A stretch of DNA of 64,000 nt, from contig NZ_JNLE01000003.1 in assembly GCF_000702945.1 (NCBI RefSeq), positions 4,201,501 through 4,265,500 of the forward strand. Reading direction: 5' to 3'. The translations under genes were made by a program, and so were the position numbers. The notes beneath the pieces are model-generated. The model was given only the letters and a program-made list of their open reading frames with translations. It ran no database searches and was not told where the DNA came from. The DNA is from Clostridium sp. KNHs205. GTDB lineage: Bacteria; Bacillota; Clostridia; Lachnospirales; Lachnospiraceae. Below are positions 9,106 through 16,932 of this stretch, piece by piece; the first letter of the stretch is position 1; every line of letters starts with the position of its first letter.

Positions 9106-10328
9106 CTACTCTTCTCCTCGTTCATTATTGCAAGCATGAATTCCAGATCCTCAGGATAATCAAGCTGTTTCTCCAATACATGCTTTGCATATTCTTTCTG
9201 TAATTCAGGTTCCTTTAGGATTCTCTTAAGTTCACGCACCAGATTCTCTGCACTCAGTTCCACCAGGACACCGTCATATCCTGATTTAATCTGTTCCCGG
9301 TTACCGGTACAATCAGAAGCTACAATTGTCTTTCCCAGTATCTGCGCTTCTTCAATAGCAATACTCTTTCCTTCAAAACGGGTGGCATGTACATAGATAT
9401 CCGCCTGTTTCATATATGGGTATGGATTATCTCTGGCTCCCATCAGGATAAAGTATTCCTCGACACCATACTTCTTAGTCAGCAGCTCCAGATTTCTTCT
9501 TTCTGCTCCTTCTCCGATTACATACCAGCGTATATTATATCCAGCTTTTCTAAGCTTTGCCAATACTTCAATAGCAATATCATAGCCCTTCTGATAATGA
9601 AGTCGGCCAACTGTCACAAATCGTATTCCCTGAAAGCCATCCGTAAAACCTGTTCCTGTAACTGCCTTATTCCGGATGTTTTCCTGATCTAACAGATTTC
9701 GAAATAACCTTACTTTCTTTCTGTACTGGGGATAAACACTACAGAACTTTTCACCCACTTCATTGGATACAACAAATATATTATCCATCCGGCCATAACA
9801 ATCTTTATCCATAAAAGGCGTATAACCGGCTTTCTGATAATCGATATGAATAAATGCTGCCTTATGTTTCGCTTTGACCTTATCGGCCAGGTAATATACC
9901 GCAGCACCTTCAATATAAGCCACTGCCAGATCATATTCACCTTCCGAGGCTGCCCTGCCGTCTGCCAGAAGTCTCCACAACAGCTTGTCATACTGAAGCT
10001 TTCTCCCGGAAGCCTTCTGTTCTCTTATATTTTTTATCATATATCCCATTAACTTAAATCCGGTGAATTTATAGAAAAAAGAAAATAGTATTTCTCTGAC
10101 AATTGTACTATGACCGGTAACGGAATTCAAAGAACCGGTATTAACCTCTTTATTAATGATTCTTACATTCTCAGGTACTTTTGCAAACAGTTCACCGCAG
10201 GGAATGACTGCATAGAGGGATAAGTCATACCTTTTTAAGGAGTCCAGCTTTTTTAACAGTTCAATAAGTGCTGTCTCGGCTCCGGCACGTCCCATGGTAT
10301 TAATGACAAACAAGAGTTTTTTCTTCAT
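9102..10328 (-). CDS. GT4-family glycosyltransferase
   Basis: 408 residues with GT-B fold signatures. The N-terminus is LLFVINTMGRAGAETALIEL (acceptor-side glycine-rich loop), the domain junction carries RFVTVGRLHYQKGYDIAIEV, and the donor-binding site carries FEGKSIAIEEAQ, the E-x7-E motif of GT4 enzymes. No signal peptide is seen, so it acts on the cytoplasmic face. It overlaps by 4 bp with the genes before (DUF2304) and after it (GT2), so the three are a coupled unit. Retaining transfer from a nucleotide sugar to a lipid-linked intermediate is the likely role. Confidence 0.9.
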   Translation of the reverse strand: MKKKLLFVINTMGRAGAETALIELLKKLDSLKRYDLSLYAVIPCGELFAKVPENVRIINKEVNTGSLNSVTGHSTIVREILFSFFYKFTGFKLMGYMIKNIREQKASGRKLQYDKLLWRLLADGRAASEGEYDLAVAYIEGAAVYYLADKVKAKHKAAFIHIDYQKAGYTPFMDKDCYGRMDNIFVVSNEVGEKFCSVYPQYRKKVRLFRNLLDQENIRNKAVTGTGFTDGFQGIRFVTVGRLHYQKGYDIAIEVLAKLRKAGYNIRWYVIGEGAERRNLELLTKKYGVEEYFILMGARDNPYPYMKQADIYVHATRFEGKSIAIEEAQILGKTIVASDCTGNREQIKSGYDGVLVELSAENLVRELKRILKEPELQKEYAKHVLEKQLDYPEDLEFMLAIMNEEKSR

Positions 10329-10732
10329 GTCAAATGATTCTCCCCAGTGGATTTTTCATTGTTACCAGGTATCTCCTTCATCAGTATGTCTTTTAAATGA
10401 CTGTTTTCCTCATTCAGCAGTGAGACCTGCATGGCAAGCTCCTGAACTCTTGCGGATAATTCCGCATTGGTTCTGTAACAGCTGAAGATTCCATAGGTTG
10501 CAAGGATAATAGCTATGGCAAATATAATGGATGGCGGGTATTCTACTGAAAAGCTGTCCGATATGAAATAGACCAGCTGAGGAAATAACCCAAATAAAAT
10601 TATGATTAACCCTCCCATAATCCAGAATAGACTTTGACGTTCCGTCATCTTGCGGACTATATTGGCTTTTCTTGCCATATAAATCAGCGCTAAGCCTGAT
10701 AAACAAATAAAAATCCGTAATAAAACTGACAT
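10325..10732 (-). CDS. DUF2304 small membrane protein
   Basis: 135 residues with three hydrophobic helices (about 5-22, 35-57 and 65-85) followed by a soluble heptad-like tail rich in Glu, Asn and Leu. The pattern RKMTERQSLFWIMGGLIIIL is typical of DUF2304, a family nearly always found beside polyprenyl-phosphate glycosyltransferases in surface-polysaccharide clusters. It probably acts as a membrane partner for the GT2 two genes downstream; the function is otherwise unknown. It starts 176 bp after pelG and overlaps the GT4 gene by 4 bp. Confidence 0.85.
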   Translation of the reverse strand: MSVLLRIFICLSGLALIYMARKANIVRKMTERQSLFWIMGGLIIILFGLFPQLVYFISDSFSVEYPPSIIFAIAIILATYGIFSCYRTNAELSARVQELAMQVSLLNEENSHLKDILMKEIPGNNEKSTGENHLT

Positions 10733-10908
10733 ATGATTCCTCCGTTGTCTTTATTATGCTTTTGTATATTAATACCTCTTTATAACTCTTGCTTTCTTAT
10801 TACCATTGACAATTTAACTGTTAATTATTACATATTCCATGACAGTTATAGTTACAGCTGCAAAAACCATGTGTGTTTTATGAATGGAGCGAAGCCTGCT
10901 TATATAAT

Positions 10909-12360
10909 TTACTTTACTTTTTTATAAGCATTATATACGACTGCATCGGGCATATCATCATATACCTGTCTTAAGACAGTACCCCGGCAGAAAACATGAC
11001 TGTCCAGATTCTTCTCAATCCAACGCAGCCTGAAATAGGAAAACGTAAAAGCCAGAAAGGCAGCTGTGGTGAACCCAACGCCATACCAGAGAGCTGATAA
11101 ATTAGTAGCTATAATAGAACCGGCCAGAGTAACCCCGGCAAAAATAGCTCCATTAAGAACGGCACCTTTTAAATCATCAAAATAATAAAGAAACAATAAC
11201 TCTGAATACATGAGAAAAGATATGAAATAACCAACTGCCAGCTGCGGGTATATTTCCATGATCATTCCTGCAAAACCCATAATCGGTAGTATGACAATTG
11301 CAATTAGATAAACAATCACTGAAACAATAAACTGAATATGGGCAAGTGACAATAGCTGTGAGGAAAGCCCTCTGAACATCCTCTTTTTCGCCTTTTCAAT
11401 GCTGTCTAATTTACCGCCGATAACCGCCTCTGTGTATTCCTTATACCTGTCATGAAAGTGCATCTCGACTCTGGATATAAACAATACGCTGGCAGAGATA
11501 TTCGTGAACATGGCAAGGCAGGAGGCCATATCATAGGACTGATTGCAGATATAAGTGTTGCGTACCACCAGATTGGAAGGCGTTGTCCAAAACACAAAAT
11601 TGTGAACAAAAAGTCCCAGGGTATACAAAAAGTTTGAAGCAATAAGCTGCCAGAACTTTCTGTAATACTGCAGCACTCCTTTGTAATTATGGCTGTTGGC
11701 CGGAAAATACCTCAGGACATTGGATAGTTCCAGAGCAGCAATCAGCAAAAATCCCATGGCAATCGCCAGTAACATACTGTAAGTAACAGAAAACTTAAGC
11801 AGAAATCTGAATATGACGGACAACAGAAAAGTAAGAACCATACAGCAGACGAAGTATAGGGTAATTTTCTTATACTGCTTTAAGATTGAATTATATACCA
11901 TTGTAGAAAAAGTCAGGGTTAAACCCAAATATGCCATATAAGTGGTAAATACATAATAAATCTCCACCTGTCCCACCATTGCTTCATAAATATAAAAGGG
12001 AATTGCCAGCAGGGAGGAGAGGGTCAGATTAGACAGGGTTCCCACATAGATACACGGCCTTATATCCTCATACCGCTGCTCATAAATCCTGTCTGTCTGA
12101 TATTTCGAAAGCACAGAGTTAAAAGGTGCCGAGGTTAATAGGGAGAAGATAAATATATAAAGGATACTGGTTGAAAAGGTCTCCCTTTCCAGATATCCCA
12201 CCTCATCGAATCCCAATACCCTGTACATGGCAAACAGGCATCCAATGACTACCAGCATTGGAGCAATCGTATAGACAAAGCTAAAACCTATGCCATAAAG
12301 GGATGACGTCAGTGTATGTTTATCAAATATTTTATTTAGCTGAACACCAATACCTGCCAT
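10909..12360 (-). CDS. pelG: PelG-like inner-membrane exopolysaccharide transport protein
   Basis: 483 residues with about 12 hydrophobic helices. The start MAGIGVQLNKIFDKHTLTSS and the following YGIGFSFVYTIAPMLVVIG match the conserved N-terminus of PelG, a MOP-flippase-like protein that with PelF forms the Pel polymerase/export core. ERETFSTSILYIFIFSLL and SKYQTDRIYEQRYEDI are further family blocks. GAGGTAA precedes the ATG at good spacing. It lies 47 bp after pelF, the normal pelF-pelG order. Gram-positive Pel loci lack the outer-membrane PelB/PelC, and none is seen here. Confidence 0.92.
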   Translation of the reverse strand: MAGIGVQLNKIFDKHTLTSSLYGIGFSFVYTIAPMLVVIGCLFAMYRVLGFDEVGYLERETFSTSILYIFIFSLLTSAPFNSVLSKYQTDRIYEQRYEDIRPCIYVGTLSNLTLSSLLAIPFYIYEAMVGQVEIYYVFTTYMAYLGLTLTFSTMVYNSILKQYKKITLYFVCCMVLTFLLSVIFRFLLKFSVTYSMLLAIAMGFLLIAALELSNVLRYFPANSHNYKGVLQYYRKFWQLIASNFLYTLGLFVHNFVFWTTPSNLVVRNTYICNQSYDMASCLAMFTNISASVLFISRVEMHFHDRYKEYTEAVIGGKLDSIEKAKKRMFRGLSSQLLSLAHIQFIVSVIVYLIAIVILPIMGFAGMIMEIYPQLAVGYFISFLMYSELLFLYYFDDLKGAVLNGAIFAGVTLAGSIIATNLSALWYGVGFTTAAFLAFTFSYFRLRWIEKNLDSHVFCRGTVLRQVYDDMPDAVVYNAYKKVK

Positions 12361-12407
12361 ACTTGAATTACCTCTTTATTTAATTCTTAATTTTATAGTA
12401 ATTTAAT

Positions 12408-13868
12408 TTAACTCTGAAGAATAAAGGCCTCTTCCGTATAGGTGACACCACTCATTTCAGCCAGTGTCTTATATATTTTTTTGTAGTTTTCTTCCATATA
12501 TACACTTCTATATTTAGCCATAAGGCGGTTATATCCGTTCTGTCCCATCTTTTTCGCTAACTCAGGATTATTGGCAAGCTTTAAGATTGCACTGGTGATC
12601 TCTGAAATGTTCATAATAGAAACAACGATTCCTGCATCACCAAAGGAATCCTTCTCCCCATAAATTAGACCATGGCAGTTTCCTACATTGGTAGCAATAC
12701 AGGGCTTTTTAGCTGCAAACCCTTCCAGAATCGTTAAGGGCTGCCCCTCACTGATACTGGTCAGAATAGTCATGTCCATTTTTCCGATATAATCTGTTGT
12801 TTTAATACTACCGGTAAACACTATATTTTCTGCATTCAAAGCTCTCACCAGTTCATGACAGTCAGCAACATATTCTGCATCTTCATCATCGGGTCCCATA
12901 ATCCACAATTTTAATCTTGGCTGCTTTTCATGGGCATAATAGAAGGCATTTATCATTGTCTTGACATCCTTTATAGGAGTTATGCGAAGGATAGCTCCTA
13001 CATTTATAAAAGGGTCCTCTGATTCTTTTAGCGGTATATTCTCGAAATTCTTAACTTCTATTCCATTTGGTGTTATAAGAGCCTTATCTTCCGGACAGCC
13101 AAGCTCTATCTGCAGGGAATGTGCCTGTTCAAAAAGTGAAGTGACCAGATCTGCAAAATAATAGGCACACCTGGACATCTTGCGAAACTGCTCTATCCAG
13201 ATAGTTTTATAGATTCCCTGCACCCATTTAGCTTTTATTATCTCTTCCTCCCGCTCTCTGGTATATATCCCATGTTCACTGATGAGCAGCCTGGCACCTG
13301 AATAAAGGGACAATGCCTTACTGCCAATGATACCTGCATATCCGGTAGATACACAATGATAGATATCCGCCTTGGGAGGCATACATTTCAGTGCAAAAAA
13401 CAACGGAAGATAGATTGACCTCATAGTCCATAAAAAATCAGAAAAAGTAATATCAGAAAACCGAAGAGTATAATATTCCTTGGTTATTTCCAGGAACTGC
13501 GGACTCATTAACAGATGGTTGATGGAAATATTCTTGCGGTTGAACATATTAAATACAGTCATCCAGTCAATGTCTTTTCCAATAATCAGGCTCTTTAGCG
13601 CTTCTTCTTCCTTTTTCTTAAGCTTTACCGGTTTCTTACCATAATTATATTTACCTACCCAGTCCACATCCTGTAAATAAACTTCATGGACCTCTGTTAG
13701 ATTGTCCGGCAGCTGATAGGCAAATTTACCGCTGATACTTCGGTCTGCTATAATTGTTATAAGATTGAATTCAATGTTGGGAAATAATTTAATAATACTG
13801 TGAATCCAACTGGATACACCACCAACAAGATAGGGATAACAGCCTTCGGCTATCAAACACACCTTCAC
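12408..13868 (-). CDS. pelF: PelF-like GT4 glycosyltransferase (Pel polymerase)
   Basis: 486 residues. It starts with KVCLIAEGCYPYLVGGVSSW, the hallmark PelF N-terminus, and has the GT4 donor motif EGQPLTILE with glutamates at 374 and 382. PelF is a soluble UDP-sugar-dependent transferase thought to build the Pel chain at the membrane with PelG. Start: a GTG follows AGGAGGTG about 10 bases upstream. A 230-bp gap separates it from the DUF2194 gene, longer than elsewhere in the cluster, so an internal promoter or processing site is possible. Family assignment is firm, the exact polymer is not. Confidence 0.93.
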   Translation of the reverse strand: MKVCLIAEGCYPYLVGGVSSWIHSIIKLFPNIEFNLITIIADRSISGKFAYQLPDNLTEVHEVYLQDVDWVGKYNYGKKPVKLKKKEEEALKSLIIGKDIDWMTVFNMFNRKNISINHLLMSPQFLEITKEYYTLRFSDITFSDFLWTMRSIYLPLFFALKCMPPKADIYHCVSTGYAGIIGSKALSLYSGARLLISEHGIYTREREEEIIKAKWVQGIYKTIWIEQFRKMSRCAYYFADLVTSLFEQAHSLQIELGCPEDKALITPNGIEVKNFENIPLKESEDPFINVGAILRITPIKDVKTMINAFYYAHEKQPRLKLWIMGPDDEDAEYVADCHELVRALNAENIVFTGSIKTTDYIGKMDMTILTSISEGQPLTILEGFAAKKPCIATNVGNCHGLIYGEKDSFGDAGIVVSIMNISEITSAILKLANNPELAKKMGQNGYNRLMAKYRSVYMEENYKKIYKTLAEMSGVTYTEEAFILQS

Positions 13869-13956
13869 TTAAGCCTGCACCTCCTTCCTGACATATTATT
13901 CTATTTCTGTTTTGGTGCTTTTCTTCTGACTGACGTCTATGGCTTTTGCGTTACCG

Positions 13957-14009
13957 CACTTATATATCGGCGTTTAGCAGTTATATATCACGCGGTATTT
14001 AGCAGTTAT
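13957..14009. repeat. Short direct repeat in the pelF leader
   Basis: In the 230-bp gap upstream of pelF, the minus strand reads ATAACTGCTAAA twice, 25 bp apart, each followed by a CCG and a GATATATAA-like block, with a third partial copy (ATAAGTGC). On the plus strand the same words appear as TTTAGCAGTTAT. It could be an operator array or a leftover duplication. Nothing else was recognised in this gap, and no c-di-GMP riboswitch core was seen. Confidence 0.55.
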
Positions 14010-14098
14010 GAAGAGTGACCTGTTTCATTTTATTATAATTCGCTGTACTGAACACTTAATGAATTTCTTCTTAAAATTCGACATACCTAAATGATTTC

Positions 14099-16024
14099 CT
14101 ACTGCGGATTACTGGGAATCGTTTTATTGTTTCCCGGTTTTTTCAGTAAATTTTCTTCGATCATATGAATCGTTACATCAGCTGCCTCAGCTTTGATCAG
14201 GTACGCTGTTCCGGAAATCGCCAGAGCAGTTGCGTTATCAACATGATCTATTCGCCTGTTGTTTGTTCGAAGAATAAAATAAGCTTCTTCCTCAAAATTA
14301 TCTATTTGTATGGCAATATCATTCATATTGTATTCAAGTGTGTAATCCAAAGCCAGAAAACGCCTGACTCGGTTTTCCAGCTCACCGACTGTTACCATAT
14401 CAAAAGCTTTGTAATCACTAAAATAAGTATTGCCTTTTGACCATTTTAAACTCAGATTATTCCATTCATCAGAGCTGTCCCTGGGATAAAAGACCCGTGT
14501 CATATCTACTTTCATATTACACATACCAAGTACATTTTCTATACTGCTCATCCGCAGGTCATCCTTGGTTTCATGCTCAAATCCGTTCAGATTGAATTTT
14601 ACTGAGAGTACCTTATCTTTTAAAAATTCCAAGACACTGTCACCCTCCTCATAGTCAGACATCACAAGGCTTATATCCTTATAAAAATCACTTTTAAGAT
14701 TATCCTTTAGTTCCTCCCTGCTAATGTCCGCGGAATAAAGCGCGGTAAAGACATAATCAGGCAGGCTGTTCTTGAAGAAATCTTCATTTTCTGCCATTAT
14801 ATCCTTTCTGTCACTTTCTGATACCTGCCCTAAGGAAAGTCCCATATTTCCGGGAAGTTTGCCGATTTCCCGAAGATAAAAATCAATATAGTCGTTCTTT
14901 GGTCCAAGCTCATCCAGGTAATCCAATTGAGTGGCAGCGAAAAAACTGTAAGAACCGCCATAGTTCTTTAATATCTGTACCACATTCGGCCACAGCAGAT
15001 CTCTTGCGACTCCTTCGGAGTTTCTGCTGTAGAGCTGCTGCATCACCTCCTGATTCTCATTGGAAAAGTAAGGATAACTTATCAATGAAATGGTCTGGGC
15101 ATTTACCACCGGATATACATAATAATCCCCCAGATGAGCCATAAAGCCGGTCAGTACACCAAGCATTGTCATTCCGTCAAAGATTTCAGAATTTACTGCA
15201 CACACAAAGGATTTGCCGGTTGTTGTCCGCCATAGCAGCGGCGGTAAATTCTTATCTTCAATACCAAGCTCCTCCTGATCCTCTAAAATCCCGACAGAAT
15301 AAACCTCATAGCCTGCTGCCAGAGAATAATAGGGGATATTTACTTCTGTATCATCCAGTTCACCAAAATAATCACCTTTTCGATAAATCCTTTCCTTATT
15401 AATCATAAAATCAGGAAATATCTTTATACCATCCGCTGTAACAGTACCCGAAATACTGTCCCTGATACCATAAAAAGCTGCCAGTCTTCTGTTAGCACTT
15501 AACAGCCGGTAATCAGGCAGTCTTGTAAAAATCATGGTCTTCCCCAATTCCGCATAAGAATACAGAGTATTGGTATCACTGGCTGTTATCTCATAATCGC
15601 CAAATAGCACCACTTCATACTCTGACATTTCAGTGGTATCCGGTAAGGTATAAAAGACCTTATACAAATATTTATTATATACGCACCACTGGATAAGCAC
15701 CTTTGAAACCGTATCCTCTATCCCCCCTGACAGAATAGAGACCTGCAGTTTCTTATCCGGATTAAGTACTGCTCTGCCTTCTCCTGACAGTCCTGTATTT
15801 ATAGAATCCATGTTCAGGGAATCAGCGGTTATCGTATCTCCGGCATTAATAGCAACCCGCTCTCCTGCCTGTGGATTGATGGAGGTATCTGACAGTAAAT
15901 TAGATGATACACCGGCAAACATAAACATTCCAAATACCATTAACATTAATATAAAAATCGTAAAATAATTTCGCCTAGAAACCATTGTCCCTTTTCTTTC
16001 TACCTTATCCGTTCTTTCCGCCAT
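14099..16024 (-). CDS. DUF2194-type membrane-anchored protein in PelA position
   Basis: 641 residues: a short basic N-terminus, one membrane helix (about 19-41, FTIFILMLMVFGMFMFAGVS), then a long extracytoplasmic part. Residues 90-200 look like a Rossmann/amidotransferase-like domain (YEVVLFGDYEI, LLSANRRLAAFYGIRD). The rest is mixed alpha/beta. In Gram-positive Pel loci a DUF2194 protein with a C-terminal deacetylase occupies this place. Here I see neither the T-x-D-D nor the H-x3-H motif of CE4 deacetylases, so deacetylase activity is doubtful. The start overlaps the PelE-like gene by 20 bp. An internal ATG at 15985 after AAAAGGG is a possible alternative. DUF2194 assignment rests on position and layout. 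Confidence 0.7.
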   Translation of the reverse strand: MAERTDKVERKGTMVSRRNYFTIFILMLMVFGMFMFAGVSSNLLSDTSINPQAGERVAINAGDTITADSLNMDSINTGLSGEGRAVLNPDKKLQVSILSGGIEDTVSKVLIQWCVYNKYLYKVFYTLPDTTEMSEYEVVLFGDYEITASDTNTLYSYAELGKTMIFTRLPDYRLLSANRRLAAFYGIRDSISGTVTADGIKIFPDFMINKERIYRKGDYFGELDDTEVNIPYYSLAAGYEVYSVGILEDQEELGIEDKNLPPLLWRTTTGKSFVCAVNSEIFDGMTMLGVLTGFMAHLGDYYVYPVVNAQTISLISYPYFSNENQEVMQQLYSRNSEGVARDLLWPNVVQILKNYGGSYSFFAATQLDYLDELGPKNDYIDFYLREIGKLPGNMGLSLGQVSESDRKDIMAENEDFFKNSLPDYVFTALYSADISREELKDNLKSDFYKDISLVMSDYEEGDSVLEFLKDKVLSVKFNLNGFEHETKDDLRMSSIENVLGMCNMKVDMTRVFYPRDSSDEWNNLSLKWSKGNTYFSDYKAFDMVTVGELENRVRRFLALDYTLEYNMNDIAIQIDNFEEEAYFILRTNNRRIDHVDNATALAISGTAYLIKAEAADVTIHMIEENLLKKPGNNKTIPSNPQ

Positions 16025-16925
16025 ATAAGCGGAACAGGTTCATTATTTCTTCATCTGCTATGATGCTCGTCTCTCTTAATTCATTCAGGCAAGTTAAGAA
16101 GGCGTTTCTGTTTTGCTGTTCAAAATACAGGTGTAAATAAGCCTTGTAGGTGTCCAGCATCCCCGGTCTGTATTTACCGGCTCTGGTGACCCATTTATCA
16201 GCCATATTATAATCTTTGACAGAAATAAAAAAATCAGTCATCCACAGATAATGAGCAGCAGTCATATACCAGAGGTTATGTGTAAAAAGATTCTCAGCAA
16301 CATTGTCCATGATATAGATGTATGATTTTTGCTCAATATCATTCATGATCTTCATATTAAGAATTTCATGTATATAGTCAAGTGTAAGCAGATTCATTTC
16401 AACATCTTCCGGGTGCTTCTGCATTTGATCAATCATATTCTGAGCTGTGGAACGGCATTCCGACAGGGCATCCAGTATAATAGAAGCCGCATAGTGGGAG
16501 GTTTCCGTATCACTGCTGTTCATAGCAACTGCTATGCTGGAAACAGTCTTCTTTGCGTTGTTTCTCAAGGTATCAAGAAGCAGCCTTCGAAGGCTTGCCG
16601 TATCAGAAACAGCCATAGCATCCTGTATCGGCACGTAATTCATCTCGGTCTCACTGTCTGGCGGCAAAATAAGCTTCTCTCTGTTCTGGTTGAAGCTTAT
16701 ATCACTCATATCAACATTTTTCTTTCTGTTCAAGTACTTAAAGAGTTGACCAAGTACTATATATAAAAGACCAAAAAGCGGTACTATCAACAGAAACCAG
16801 GATAACATAAAAGCAGTGCTTTTCTGTCCCTTTTTTTGAAAGAAGGCCGCGATAAAAACGATAACCGCCAGGAAGGAGTTCCCTGCTAAAATTATCAGAA
16901 CAGGCCAAAGTCCTGCTGTATTCAT
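16005..16925 (-). CDS. pelE: PelE-like membrane protein with helical-repeat domain
   Basis: 306 residues with two membrane helices (about 6-29 and 38-62) and then an all-helical cytoplasmic domain that looks TPR-like (for example residues 235-300: YLWMTDFFISVKDYNMADKW). Two helices plus a helical-repeat domain is the PelE architecture, and PelE partners PelD. It lies 7 bp after the PelD-like gene and overlaps the DUF2194 gene by 20 bp. It probably scaffolds the synthase complex. Sequence identity to Pseudomonas PelE cannot be judged by eye, so the name rests on layout and synteny. Confidence 0.75.
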   Translation of the reverse strand: MNTAGLWPVLIILAGNSFLAVIVFIAAFFQKKGQKSTAFMLSWFLLIVPLFGLLYIVLGQLFKYLNRKKNVDMSDISFNQNREKLILPPDSETEMNYVPIQDAMAVSDTASLRRLLLDTLRNNAKKTVSSIAVAMNSSDTETSHYAASIILDALSECRSTAQNMIDQMQKHPEDVEMNLLTLDYIHEILNMKIMNDIEQKSYIYIMDNVAENLFTHNLWYMTAAHYLWMTDFFISVKDYNMADKWVTRAGKYRPGMLDTYKAYLHLYFEQQNRNAFLTCLNELRETSIIADEEIMNLFRLYGGKNG

Positions 16926-16932
16926 ACTGTTC

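Noticed and set aside
16329..16766. 145-codon plus-strand open frame inside the PelE-like gene
   Set aside because: An antisense shadow; the minus-strand protein fits its family layout and operon.
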